From Bilabrum cf. latius (lineage: Eukaryota > Bigyra: Bicosoecida > Bigyra > Bicosoecida): DNA of 64,000 nucleotides. The stretch covers positions 558,001 to 622,000 of the forward strand of contig OZ237765.1 in NCBI GenBank assembly GCA_965178125.1, given 5' to 3'. A program made the translations under genes and the position numbers. Of the stretch, positions 1 to 12,100 are shown one piece after another (within the stretch, counting starts at the first letter, position 1; every line of letters begins with the position of its first letter). The notes under the pieces are model-generated. The model saw only the letters and a list, made by a program, of their open reading frames with translations, was not told where the DNA came from and did not search any database.

Positions 1-227
1 TTGCTGCTCGCGATGAGCATATGAGAAAAAGGCTAAAAGTAGTACAGGCCCATCATATGACGCAACCTTCTGGACTCGGTCAACTTGAGGACCCAGATTG
101 CTTTTTTGCCCGTAGTGATGGTTGCAACCAATAGTTCCGCGGTTTGTGCGCGGCGCCGAGAGCCAGCCGCAGCCACGCGTAGGCTCAGAACACGGTCCGC
201 CAGTGCGATCCACATTCAGTCGACAGC

Positions 228-2406
228 ATGCGGTCCATTATATCTCTAATTGCATGTTCTGTATCAATTCTCGGTATTGGTACCGAGTGCGTGCGCCACG
301 GCACTGGGACAGGCCGATTAAGATTCAATGCAAAGCGCATGGGCGCTCTCGAGACTCGCGTGCTATCCGAGGCTACATCTGGCGATGTTGGGGACGCAAA
401 AACGCTTGATATAACGACAAGAAAAGGCGGAGATGAGCTCGATGCCATCAAAGGGATGGATTACCTGGGTAAGTGCTATTAATGTCGAATGTCTACAATG
501 CGGCTCACTTGTAGCCCCACTTCTTAAAGCTAGCATTCCTTGTAACCCATCGAATGCAGGCATGGGGATGAACATGATTTTAGGGAGCCCAGGTAGCGGT
601 GCAAACGGGGCCAAAAACGACTTTTGGCACGAAGCCATCATGAGCCTGGTCTTCGGGCAGTCCTCACAAACCAGAAGCGGCATGGCGCTCTAGCCTGTCG
701 GGGGGCAAGCAGTGCCACTAACGAGATGTTTCAGATCATCATCCTCTTCGAAGTTCTCGACTACCGAGGAGCTGCAGGAGAGCTACAAGCAAGACTTTTC
801 CGCCGGTTCGGAAGGCGGTGTGCCAGGGCTGCCTGCCGGCTTGGAGTTTAGCTTTTCGCAAGAGATGCAGGACTTCAACGAGCGCGTCGCGAAGTCGGAC
901 ATTTCAGAGTATCGCACATCGGTGACTTGCACGTATTACCTGGTGCGCATCGACGACGGGGAGGCCGGACGAACTGTGAAGACCACGCCCCGATTCAAGC
1001 AGGCCGTGGCAAAGGTGGCAGTGGACAAACCCGAAGTCGAGGATGTCGTCAGGTTCATTGACGAGTTTGGCACTCATTTCGCGCGCGAGATCACCCTGGG
1101 AGCCTCTCTCACCCACGTGATGACCATCGCGTCAGACGAGGTGGAGAAGATCGAGAGCAAGGGGCAATCCGTCAGCGCGGCGATCGACGCTGCCATGATC
1201 AAGACCTCGACTTCGGGCGACTCAGAGATCAAGAAGATCGCCAAGCACCTGCAGGAGCACATGCAGACGCGCACGGAAACGATCGGGTCCGCACCGCCCA
1301 GTGCGGACCCGATGGATCCGGAGGCACCATCGCAGCTGGCCGAAGCAATGGCCGACAACCCCGCACCCGTGCGGGCAATACCTGCTCCGTTTTACGAAAT
1401 CCGCAAGGAAGACGGCGACGGCTTCGTCATGACCCGGGATTAGTACAGCACCATGATCGACATGTACATCAAGTACCTCAAGGGGAACCAGGAGGCCGAG
1501 CTTCTCAGGAAGCCGAGGACTTCGATCCGGATCGGCGACGAGCTGCGGTCGGACGAGGAGGATGCCAAGAAGCGCGCCGTGTTCGCCCCGGGCAAGTCCA
1601 CCATCCTCCAGCTGGAGACCAACGGCGAGCTGGTGCTCAAGAGCGCGGCGGGCCACACGCTCTGGAAGGTGACCCCGCCCGCCAAGATGCACGGCAAGGA
1701 GCTCAAGGGACCATTCGCGCTGAAATGGCAGGAGGACGGCCACATCGTGCTGAAGGGCAACCTCAAGTCGCCCTACTGGTCCATCGACGTGAGCCCCGAC
1801 GGCTGCACGGGTGTGATTCCCTTCGATCTCACCGTGCGCAAGTCGGGCGAGTTTGTCGTGCAGTCGGCTGACAGCCGCGTGATGTGGAAGTCCGACAGCA
1901 AGCTCGGGCAGGAGTCCACGAGCAACGACGGCCAGCGTGGTGCCATGTGCCAGCACGGAGAATTCAAGGGCATGCTGGAGCGGGGTGACTTCATCCGAGC
2001 TCCGTTCCACCAGGTCATCAAGGACAGGCACAGTGGCAAATCGACCGGGTTCAAGCTCGAGCTCACCGACAACTGCGACCTGTACCTGTATCGGCACCAT
2101 GACTCCCAGTGGATCAAGGTGTTCCGCCAGTGGGCCACTCACGACCAGGGACAGGAGTGCAAGATGCAGCTGCGCAAGGACGGGGAGTTCCAGATCCTCG
2201 ACAGCGCCGGCCCGCACTACAGCTCCAAGACATCGGATTCCAGGTGCTCCGCGCACAGGGTGGAAAAGGTGGAATTCATGTTGGGGCGCATAATGTTGGA
2301 CGACAAGGAAAGGAATACTGTGGTGCAATCCAAGATGGGCGACGTTCCGAACTTTTCGGTTGGCCATGGGTGGGAGGCATTGGAGTCGTGCGCTGCATCC
2401 TCATGA
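228..2406 (+). CDS. Secreted MACPF-domain protein with C-terminal lectin-like repeats
   Basis: Two exons, 228-468 and 560-2406, give about 695 residues if TAG is read as sense at 691-693 and 1441-1443; the end is TGA at 2404-2406. The start at 228 opens a hydrophobic signal peptide of about 20 residues. Splicing joins a GMDYLG segment to the typical N-terminal MACPF glycine-rich motif. The MACPF core signature FGTHF followed by a glycine-containing strand lies near residue 249. The last 300 residues contain repeated LQLETNGELVL-type and SGEFVVQS-type strands, resembling bulb-type (B-lectin) mannose-binding repeats. MACPF proteins oligomerise into membrane pores (perforin, complement, apicomplexan PLPs); whether this one lyses membranes cannot be judged from sequence. 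The lectin call is weaker than the MACPF call. Pore-forming or adhesive secretion is inferred. Confidence 0.75.
469..559 (+). other. Spliceosomal intron in the MACPF gene
   Basis: The 91-nt interval begins GTAAGT and ends GCAG. Removing it joins a phase-1 codon (G + GC) and moves the reading frame from that of exon 1 to that of exon 2. It restores a family-typical N-terminal MACPF segment. Without splicing, exon 1 meets TAA at 480-482. Confidence 0.8.
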
Positions 2407-2521
2407 TCCGGATGATCTGCGAGGATCGTTGCGGAACGCAGCAGCCTTGCGTGAGCGGAGAAAGAGTAACGTACGCTGTATTGTTAACCTGCACTCTAGT
2501 TCTTTTGCGCTCGAATCACAT

Positions 2522-5500
2522 TCACATCTCTCGATCCGCGGGATCCTCCACAGCGAGCGTCTCCAGCTCCTCTAGATCCTCCTCGTGCCGCGTGCGCGCC
2601 TCTGTGCCTTCTGGCAGCGAATCCTTCTTCTTCTCTTGGTACGGTAGCACCCCTGCGAGCGTTTTGACGGCCTGCACTCCGTCAAACGGCTTGCCCAGCA
2701 GGCCCCGCACGATCTCAGACCCCGACAACAGGCAAGACCCGCCCACGGTCACATCCACAGGCAGCCGATCGCTGACAAGCCGCAGTGCGGACACCTCCAT
2801 TTGGGTGACGCCCCCTAGCACGTACACGAAAACTGCCTTTCGTCTCCTCCTGGAAGCCGCCTGGCTCGGCTCGATGGCCCTGGGTGCAGCCTATTGCAGC
2901 GTCACCATGGCCTCCCTGAGCTGCGCCCTATCTCCCTCCGAGAGAGCAACCCTCCGCTGCTGCTGCAGGCGCCGGACCGTGTCTTCGGCCTTGCGGACTC
3001 CGTATGGCTGCGGCGCCTCAATGGCCCTGCCCGCTGGCCCCAGCCGAAGCCCCAGCGCCTGCGCAGACAAGGCGCCGGAAGGGTCCTGGCACCAGCCCCG
3101 ATCGGAGCAATGCCTCACGGCGGCCTCATCCTCTGGTGACGTGGGCAAACTAGGCGGCCTGACGTCACCGCCCTGCCCACTTTGTCCACCCCTGTCGGCC
3201 CCCGCCCCGCTGGCCGCCGCACCCCTTGGCGGCTGCCCCCTCCTGGACCCTCCCTGCGATGCAGGTGAGGAGGGGGGGGGCCTGACCGCCTCAACCTGTA
3301 CCACCTCCCGCACCGGCCCCGGCATCGCCCTACCCACCGCTGCCGCCTTTGACCACCCCCCGTACCCCGCCTGCCTCGCAGCCAGAGCGCCCCCGCCCAG
3401 CTCCGCCGTAGGGTCAGAAGCGCCCGAGCTGGGCGAACCTCCGGTCCTGGCAGCCGCGCAGGAGAACGCGTCCGAGTCTCCAGGGAACAAGGACCTGAGG
3501 GCCAGCTCTACCAGCCGAACGGACACGGGCGCAGTCCCCATCGTGACGTAAGCGGTGTCAGCAGGCTCCTCCTTCTGCATGGGCTGCACCCCCACTTCGG
3601 TCACCCTGAGGGCCTGGCTCACAGAGCCCCAGTCCCAAGGGGTGCCGGGCACCACGCCAGCCGACGCGCCCGTGGCCGTGGTCGAGGACGAGAAGGCGGC
3701 AAGGAGGCCACTGGCCGCGCGCGATCGCAGAAGACCGCATTTCCTGAGCGCCACAGCTGCCAGCATGGCCTCGCTGGGGTCGTAACACTGGCACAGGTCC
3801 GTGACAGCCGCCTTGATTTCCTCGTCCGACAGCCCGTTGCTGCACACTGAGTAGAGGCAGAGCAGCCTCAGCGACTTGAGCATGGGCCTGCCCTCGTGCA
3901 TGCCCTTGCGGATGGAATGAAGGGTGCTTTCCTTCTCCTGCCCGTCGATGATCTTCTTCTCCAGCAGCCACTGCGCCATGAAGTCGTCGCTGTCGGGGTC
4001 GTCCTCCTTGAGTGCCAGCATGGCGGCCTGCTCCGAGGCTCGGAGCAGCCTGCCTATCCAGAGCTTCTCGGCCCGGAGTTCCTGCAGCCGTCCCCCCTTC
4101 ACGAACCTAGATATCTCGGAGATTTGCATGTCGTGGTGCTGCCTAGACCGCCGCTGCCAGTCTACGAACTGTTCCTTGATGCTTGACATGGCCCGCTGCA
4201 TGAGCATGTCGCGGGCCTGTACCCACGGCAGCACGCTGGAGTTGAAGGGCACCCAGGTGGGCCGCTGGATCGGCGCGCTGTCCGCACCCGCTGTCTTGCT
4301 CTCGCTGCCGTCGCCCGCCTCGGGCCCCAGATCCACCTGGATGCATCCGTCCCTGACCCCGGACCCCTCCTCCCCGCCCATGTCGTACCCCGTGCCCCTC
4401 TCCGCGATCAGCGCCTCCAGGGTCAGCGGTGTGACGAGTGGAGTGACCCAGTCCGTCTCCCTGTCCAACAAGATGAGCATGTCGTAGCCCCCAGACACCG
4501 CCCGGAGGCCGGAAGCGGTTCCGCTGCCCGCAAATTGCGCGGTGCCGCGGGCGGACCCGCGGCCGCCCGCCCCCGCTGCACCCGAACCGGCGCCCGCGGC
4601 CCCGCCACCATGCCTCACCAGCTCCGATCGAACGCGGAGCAGCCCGTCGGCCACCCTGACAGCGTGCTCCCCCTTCGCCTTGATGGTCGCAAATGGCCCA
4701 AACACCTCCTGCATCCTGGCCAGAGGCGCCACCAGCTCCAGCCCGGCGCTCGCGTCCCTCTCCACAAACAGCCTACGGACCATCCCAGGGTCCGCACTCG
4801 TCACAACGTCGTCGTCCAGGGGCACCAAGTCCCACCGGATGCTCCCGATGGACTGCAGCTCGCTCCGGACCTCCTCCTCTCTCCAGAGGCTCTCGCACGC
4901 GCCGCTCCTACGGGGCACGAACCGAACGGATATATGTTCGGGCCGGGGATATTCTCGGAGGCGGTACGCAGTGGCAGCTTCCACGATGAGCTCGTTGCGT
5001 TCCTTGACCGACTCGTCCCCGCCTGCGGCGGTGCTGCCCCCCCTGCTGTTCGTACCTGTTGTGCCGGCGCCCCCACCGGCCGCATCCGCGACCGCCTCGA
5101 TGATGGCGTCGCTGGGCCACGTGGACGGCACCGGTGGATTTCCATTCCGGATGCTTCCCCACTGCCGCAGGTGGCTCCCGATCGCGGCGGCCGATTCCAG
5201 GCACGGCCTGGTGACGTACAGTAGCCTCGAGCAGTCCGCGGGCACCCGGGGAAGGGGGCTCCACACGCCCCCGACCGCGCCCCCGCCCCTGCTCTCGTCC
5301 GCGCACCTTCCCGGCCTGCTGGCGTCGAGCAGGTCGGCTTCAAAGGCGGGCGGCGGGGTGGGGGCCTCGGTTGCTGGGCGGGATCCGTGCACGGCCGCGG
5401 CTGACGTGACGGGTGCATCGGCGGCGGCGGCGTAGGCGCCAGGGCCGGCTTGGGACGGCAATCCTGGGTGCAAGGGGAAGAAATAGTGCTGTTTCCGCAC

Positions 5501-5934
5501 GGGCGGGATCCGCACCTTCTTGGCCTTATCCTTCTCGCCTTTCTGCTCGAGGTCCCGTCGCAGCCTTTGCGCCTGCAGCTGCGCAGCAAGATCGTCTTCG
5601 TTCTCAACCATGCCGAGGCCTGCACGCACCAGGGGCTCAAATGGATCCAATTTGGAATCGACCGGAAGCACGATCGCATTCAGAGTGCCAAGCAGCGCCG
5701 TGTCTACAACAAGGCCAACTTTCCCGTCTTCGCCAGCAACCTGCGGGTGTAAATAACAGGCAGAGCATGCACTCAAGTGTCGGCCATACAAATAGTTGCG
5801 CGTGCTAATCTAGATCGGCCTAGCCTTGCAGTTGCAGAAGAGCTCACATCAGCGATCGCATCGGTCAACTCCCGAAGTAACTCAGCTCGCCACGCAGCCC
5901 AGTCTACGGGGGCGTCACGAAGTTCGGATGCCAT
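2522..5934 (-). CDS. VPS33-like Sec1/Munc18 (SM) protein
   Basis: Exon 1 is 5934-5848 and exon 2 is 5740-2522, about 1,101 residues, ending in TGA. One in-frame TAG (2891-2893) sits just before the conserved C-terminal strand. Family hallmarks in order are RAELLREL near the N-terminus, FVPRRS, DLVPLDDDVV, an LLDRETDWVTPLVTPLT motif, and at the C-terminus FVYVLGGVTQMEVSALR, the SM-family GGVT signature. SM proteins clasp SNARE bundles; VPS33 is the SM subunit of HOPS/CORVET and drives endosome-lysosome fusion. VPS33 is usually near 600 residues. The extra length here is Ala/Gly/Pro-rich insertions, at about residues 80-220 and 370-430 and in a long stretch before the C-terminus. SLY1 or VPS45 are less likely alternatives. 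It diverges from the kinesin gene. Confidence 0.8.
5741..5847 (-). other. Spliceosomal intron in the VPS33-like gene
   Basis: Read on the minus strand, this 107-nt interval starts GTGAGC and ends with a pyrimidine-rich tract and GCAG. Splicing is phase 0 and joins LTDAIAD to VAGEDGKVGLVVD, matching the arrangement of the VPS33 N-terminus. Reading through instead gives TGA in exon 1's frame after about 23 codons. Confidence 0.7.
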
Positions 5935-6165
5935 AACTGTGGACCAGATCAATGAGAGACAAATAGACAGTGCACACTTATCTTTGCGATGCAAAACCAA
6001 TACTCTGGTTAAAACCATGTTTGTAAAGTGTTATTTGAGCCACGGACTCGGAACACAGGATCCTTCAGATTGCAAGAACGGGAGCATACGCGATATCTAG
6101 GGCACAGGCTTGCAGCCAGATTGGGGCGATCGTATTGACCATCGTATTCAAAAGGCTTGCTGCAA
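5935..6165. promoter_or_regulatory. Divergent intergenic region between VPS33-like and kinesin genes
   Basis: This 231-bp interval separates two start codons on opposite strands and so probably holds both promoters. No TATA-like box at a convincing distance or other recognisable element was found. The assignment rests only on gene orientation. Confidence 0.4.
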
Positions 6166-8553
6166 ATGGATGGAGGGCCGCCGGCCCTGCTAAGGGAGAG
6201 GTCGCACTCGGACGACGGTGCTACGAACGCGATGCCAGAACGCCACGACCGAGGCAGATCAACAGACAGAAGCTCGGGAGGGGCTGGTTTGTACAGGTCG
6301 ATTGAGGCAGCTGGGGGGGCATCTGCGGTGGGTGATGGCATTGGCCCGCCGCGCCTTTCTCGAGAGCGCTCCTCGAGTGAGTCGCCACCTCGCCACTCAA
6401 GCGCGCCACTCGGCGACCGAAGGCTTCTTGAGGGCAGCAACTACGGACGGGCTACACGAGATGCATTTGGCAGAGCTACTGGCAGCGGCGGCTCGCGAAG
6501 GGGAACGAGCATGGAGGGCATCTAGGTATACGTTCGCGTGCGGCCGCCGAACACCGCGGAGCGCCGCAAGGCGCCGAAAATAAACGAGCACATCGAGTAC
6601 GCCGACGCAACGGGCGGCATGGATGGGCTACGTCTCTTGGATCCGAGAGGCGGGGGGAGCAAGGCCGGCAAGCACGACTTCGCCTTTCCTCGCGTGTACC
6701 GGCCCACGGACGACCAGGGCGGTGTGTTCGAGGACGTCGGAGTGCGGCTGGTGGATGCGATCATGGACGGGTATTCCGCCGCCTGCGTTGCATACGGCAA
6801 GACGGGGTCGGGCAAGACCTACACGATGATGGGTCCTGGCCTGCCTGGACGTCGCGAGGGCGAGGAGACGGCCGGGCCCGACCTATACAGCTTCAAGCGG
6901 GGCTTGATCCCGCGCATCGTGGAATCGCTGTATGGCAGCATCGCCTACGCGGAAGAGAATTTCGAGTTCACGGTGCAGTGCTCATACGTCGAGCTCTACG
7001 CCGGCGCCTGTTACGACCTGCTCGGGCCGAGGGTGCGGAGGGGCGGCGGGGGCGACGGCCGGATTCCCATCAAGTACATGGGGTAGGAGGTCGTGGTCGC
7101 CTCCACCACCGTGCAGTGCAGGACGGGGGACGAGGTCATGAGGTGCCTGGTCTCGGGGAACAGGCGGAGAGCAACCGCCGCGACGGACGCGAACGAACGT
7201 TCGTCGCGGTCCCACGCGCTCCTTCGTCTTCACGTGGAGAGGAAGGACACGGTTCGGAAGAAGAAAACAACGGCCCTGCTACAGCTAGTCGACCTCGCGG
7301 GCAGCGAGTCTGCAGAGGACACGGGCTCGGGGACGGAGAGGCAGAGGGAGGCGAGGACGATCAACTCGTCCCTTGCCGCGCTGGGGAGGGTGTGCTCGCA
7401 GCTGACCAACCGCAAGACCAGGGGGAAGGTGCCGAGGCACGAATACCGGAACAGCGCCCTAACGATGCTGCTGATGAACTGCCTGGGCGGGCGCGCTCGC
7501 ACCAGCTTTATCATCAACGTGGCGCCGTGGACGGACATCAAGGGCTTCACTGAGGCGTTGCGCTCCTGCAGATTCGGAAAGAACGCCGCATCGATCGTGA
7601 ACAAGGTCAAGCGGGAAGTGAAGAAAGACTACACCGCCACTCGCCTCGCCGTGGAGGAAGCAAAGATGATCGTCGCGCAGCAGGAGTCGCAGCTCAGGAT
7701 CTACCGCAAGGCGCTCAGGCGGATGGCAGACAGGTGCGAGCAGCTATTGGCGAAACGAGCAACTGCTTCCAACGGCGGCTTGCTCGCTCTACAGCGAAGG
7801 TTCCCCGTGATTCGTGCCCTGAACCTAGGCGCAGAGATGCTGCGATTCACGCCCAGGCGGATCCTGATCCGGATCGCCTCGGTCGGGGGCGGCGATGTGG
7901 CGGCCAAGTTGTGCTCTTGCAGCAAGGGCTTGAGAAAGGCCATCCAGCACGAGCCGCTGTGGCGCATGCTCACGGAGCGCGACGTGGAGCCCATGGAGGC
8001 CATTGCTGGGATCGACATGATTAAGGACTCGAAACTGAAGCACAGGGTGCTCTCGGGGGACTTCCTAAAGGAGAGTAGGGACGATGAGGCTAAAGAGAAA
8101 GCGAAGGCGGCGTCACCTCCGTGGGGCATGGGCCCGCGGCAAGCTCGACCAGTGTCCCCCAAACCGGCCAAGACCGATGAAGGGAACGGTGTGGGGGAAG
8201 AAGCGGCGGCAGCGGCGGCGGCGGGTGGCAGTAGCGGCAATGACTCGGGCTAGGGAGTTACATCTGCTGTGGGGACCACGGTTGGCGATGACGGCGTCAA
8301 GGTGTTTGAGGCATTCGATGTGGGCGCGGGCGGAGGGTCCAAAGCGACCACGACTGACTCGGACGGTTTCCGGACCGTGAAGACCGTGTCTAGTGTACCG
8401 CAGCAGCTGCAAGCTGCCAGAGAGTACAAGCATCGGCTGCTCTATGCGATGGAGCAGCTCGGTCGCGAAAAAAAGGGAGGTGACTTCGACAGCGTCATCA
8501 TGACGACTGTGAGGTTCCTGCCACCTCCCAAAGCCCCCAAGTCGGGATCGTGA
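6166..8553 (+). CDS. Kinesin motor protein with a possible C-terminal F-box
   Basis: A single exon of 795 residues reads through TAG at 6523-6525, 7084-7086 and 8251-8253 and stops at TGA. The motor domain shows the first strand VYVRVRPPN (directly after a TAG), P-loop GKTGSGKT at residues 211-218, switch I NERSSRSH near 343, switch II LVDLAGSE near 374, and an INSSLAALG helix. Two TAGs fall inside the motor, between motifs that must belong to one polypeptide. The N-terminal 115 residues are Ser/Gly/Arg-rich. A basic helix follows the motor. Residues about 560-620 resemble an F-box (PRRILIRI ... CSKGLRKA ... EPLWRML), which would link the motor to SCF ubiquitin ligase; this part is tentative. 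The tail is Ala/Gly-rich. The kinesin subfamily cannot be assigned by eye. The start is the first in-frame ATG of the open frame. Confidence 0.88.
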
Positions 8554-9177
8554 TCCGTTGGGTTGGTACATGTGCTTGTTCTGTAGAAACCCATGGACTG
8601 CGACATTCGATCCCGGATTCGTTAGGTGTTCAGACCATTGGTGGATTGCTCGTACCCGTACTGAACTTTGAATCAGATCGGATGAGATTTCCTAAAGTGT
8701 GGCGCGGACAGTGCCACGTTGAGATGATACTCCTTGAGACAAGGTTTTCAGTCTCTGCAGGTGGGGAGGGGCGACACAGCTAGCATGTCGTCAGCTGGGC
8801 GAAGACGGGCGGGCGGTGCCAGGCTCAGCATGGAAGGTCTCAAAGGGCCAATCCACGCCGCGCGCAGGCACCACGCCCCGACTTTAGCAACCAAGCACCC
8901 GACGGCTAGCATGCGTGTCACTCTCGCGTCCACCTGCAAGCAATAAATCAACCAATTGGCAAAAAGAAACAAACAAGAATAGGAGCCTGCCTCACAAAGC
9001 CGCCTAGCGGGAATCCAACCGAGGACCTCTCGCAAGCCTTGCGGCCTACACCCACCGCGTGCCAGGGCTGCCGAGTAACTATGAAGAGATGAAGATAGGC
9101 TATAGGAGGGAAACAAGCAGGGGCCAGCAGGCAGCTGGAATACGCAAGCATTGGGGGGAGGGGTGGGGCTGAGGGTC
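8554..9177. other. Convergent intergenic region
   Basis: The region lies between the 3' ends of the kinesin (+) and NPC1-like (-) genes. It carries AATAAA at 8943-8948 on the plus strand and a tRNA-like segment near 9000-9078 on the minus strand. No convincing coding sequence was seen on either strand. Confidence 0.5.
9000..9078 (-). ncRNA. tRNA-like element (possible SINE head or tRNA pseudogene)
   Basis: On the minus strand there is a box A-like TGGCACGCGGTGG, then a short GC hairpin, and about 35 nt later GGTTGGATTCC. The last differs from the polymerase III box B consensus GGTTCGANTCC at one position. The anticodon loop and acceptor stem do not fold into a proper cloverleaf, so a functional tRNA is unlikely. 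A tRNA-derived SINE head or a decayed tRNA gene fits better. Confidence 0.3.
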
Positions 9178-12100
9178 TCAACCCCGCGGTACGGGGCTGT
9201 CCATCGAGAGACCCTGCCCCTGCCCCTGCCCCTGCCCCTGCTGCTGCCCAGACCCGGTGGAGCCACCCACGTCGGACCCACTGCTGTCGCCGCTGCTGCT
9301 CGATCCGTGCTTCCGGTCGCTGGCCTCGTCGCCCACCCCACCCGGGGTCATCGCCCATTCCCTGTGTCCTCTCGCAGCTGCGCCCGCGGCCCCGCCCTGG
9401 CCGTTGACCCACGGCAACGAGATACCCCCAGTGCTGCTGGATGCATGGATGGCAGACGATGAAGCGCCGCCCCCCAGCCCCTGGCCCTTGCTGTACCCTG
9501 ACCCACCAGGCACGTTGATATGCAGGCCATCCACACCCAGCGGTCCCGAAGCATCGCGCGCGACACCCCCAGCACCCTTCGGGAACCCCTCACCGCCGTG
9601 GGGACCGGCATCGCTAACCCCCCGACCTCCCTTGCTGCTCGCATTGGCCGCTGGCTGTCCGACGATGGAGAGCAGCACGGGCAGCACAGCCAGACCATGG
9701 AAGGCCCCCAGCAAAATGATGCCCATGTACATGCGGAAGTAGTACAGCCGGAACATCTGCGAGGGAGCCCATCGGAGCACCATCACGCCCACGCACTTGG
9801 TCACGGTGATCCCCGTGAACACGCTGCTGCCCATCTCGCTGAGCGCCGCACGGGCGCGCTCGTCGCTGGAGCCCCCCCGCACCGAAAAGGCCTGCGCCGT
9901 GTGCACTGCGAACTCTACGCACAGCCCCACTGCCGCCACGAGGTTCACCACCGACACGGCGTTGATGTCCACCCCGAACTTCTCCCCTCCCGGATCACCT
10001 TCCGTCACCACGTCCTCGTCTGCAGGATTGCAGAGCCACACCAGCCCCACGATGTCGACCACCGAGCAAGCCACCATGATCAGCACCCACACCGCCACCG
10101 CCGGGTTGGTCACCACCATCACGGCCAGCACCACCACGGCCAAGGCCATGAGGATGCTCTGCACCGCAATCCCGCGAATGTACCCGTACTGCTCGTAGTA
10201 CACGTAAAAGAGGCTGTAGGGGAATGCAGCCCCGCCAGGCGCGCTCTGCACCCAAGTCGTGTGGATGTTGTCGCGGGCGGCACCGGGGGGCGCGTCGCCT
10301 GTTCCCTAGGCCTTCGCTTCCGTGGGCTTGTAGGGCCTCCCATGCTTGTCGAATGCATCGGGGTGCTCCTACGCCACCTTGTCCATGTCTAGCCTCGGGA
10401 GGACGGACTCGAGGTGCTTGACGGCGGACTGCACGTGCTGCATGGAGGAGATGAAGTCTTTCTGGTTGCTGAGGGCGGTGTGCTGAGTCATCATGCGAGA
10501 GGTCATGATCTCGACGGGTCGGAGCTCCTGCACCTGCGTGGTACCGTCAGGGAGCGTCTAGTTCCGGAGGTCGAATCCGATCCTGTACGTGGTGTTCCAC
10601 TTGGTCCTCGTGGCCTCGTCCCGGGCCGGCACCCAGTCCCACAGGAACTTGACGTCAGCGATGAAACGGCCTCCGCAATTGAGTCCGTCCGACTGGCAGC
10701 AGGCACCCTCGACTGGGACCGAGGTGATAAACTGGAACACGGCCTCGGGGATGGTGGCGTTGTCGGTGACTCCTGCAATGACGGGCAAGGGACAGTCCTC
10801 CATCGTGTCGGGGTTGCCGCTGATGGCTTCATAGATGGTCTTTGAGCTCCAGGTCGAGTACTGGCCGAACCAGTTGGGCACGCTCTCGGAGAGGCTGTCG
10901 CCCTGGAGCTCGCCCAGCGCCGCGCTCAGGTACGCCAGCTTCTCGCCCGCGTCCGGGCTCGAATAGTTCACCTCCTGCATCACGATGTACGCGGGAGGAC
11001 CCGCCCTGCCGTAGGAAGCCTGTTCCTCAAAGTAGTCCAGCATGTAGCTGCCGGTGGGCATGACCAGCTCCTGCTCCAGGCCCATATTCATCTGGGACCC
11101 TGCCCAGAGGGAGAAGCCGAGCGCGCCCAGCCACAGGAGGACGGTGATGATCTTGCCCGGCCAGCTCAGGAGCAGCCCCGAGTAGCACTTATCGATTCCG
11201 AGTCGCACGTACTCGCCCTGGTTCACGGCTGCCCAGAACGAGTCGAGCTGCTTGGGCTCCTCCCCGACCAGCAGCTGACCCCGACCCGCACCAAGCGCCA
11301 CGCCCGTGGTCTCCTCGCCATCCGTGGGCATGATTGCGTCAAATACAGCCTCTGTCAGGTCCTTCGGGTCGGACACGATCAGCACGCCCGGCGCGCCTAG
11401 GCCGGGGAAATCGCCAGGGGCGACGGGCGACGCTTGAGCGGCTACTGGCCCGTTCTGGTCGCCCTCCGTGCCCCCGTTCAAGGAGGTGTAGCTCGCGCCG
11501 CGCCCGCTCTGCACAGCCGCGCTCACGGCGGCCGTTTTCTCCTCGCCTAGGAGCGGGGTGTTGTTCCCTGCGCTCTGCAGGCGGGGCCTGCGGCCCTGCT
11601 CCGCCAGCGCCCCGGCGCACCGCTTAAACACCCGCTCGTAGGACTCCGTGGGGTTGGGCAGATCCACGACGGCTGCTCCATAGTCGTACTCGTCCACAGA
11701 CACGGTCACGCAGGGGCAGCAGTCCAGGCCCCTCTGGGCCCTCCTGTTCTCGTCGTAGAGCGAGGCTGCGGCGAACCATGTCATCTGCAGCAGGAAGTCC
11801 ACCAGCACAGCCAGGGCGGCCACCCCGCAGAACTGCTTGAGGGCTGGGATCTGGGTGAGGGCCCCGATCCCAAAGGCGCACGTCTCGGCCAGCGCGGCCG
11901 CGGTGATGGAGGGCCCCACCTCGGCTAGCGTCTCCACAAGCACGGCGACGGCCTCGGCACGGGACCCGGGGGCCACCCGGGGCAGGCCGAACTCGAGCGA
12001 ACCTTCGTTGGCGAAGATTCGCTGCCTGAGCCTCGCCCGATTCCGGTCCATTGCCTTGGTGACGATGAACATGTTGTCCACTCCGATGGCGAGGATGAGG

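Noticed and set aside
1441-1443. In-frame TAGs as true stop codons, splitting the region into many short genes
   Set aside because: Downstream frames continue in the same phase with motifs of the same domain, TAA and TGA are absent from those frames, and intact gene ends use TGA.
7084-7086. UAG = leucine
   Set aside because: First considered from a kinesin alignment (a supposed Gly-Leu) and a TIG loop (GGV-x-CK). The kinesin column proved variable and TIG accepts several residues there. The CAG/TAG repeat and the Gln-rich contexts fit glutamine better.
8748-9412. Minus-strand ORFs in the 8.7-9.4 kb interval
   Set aside because: They lie beyond the TGA of the NPC1-like gene or in its shadow frames, and match no family.
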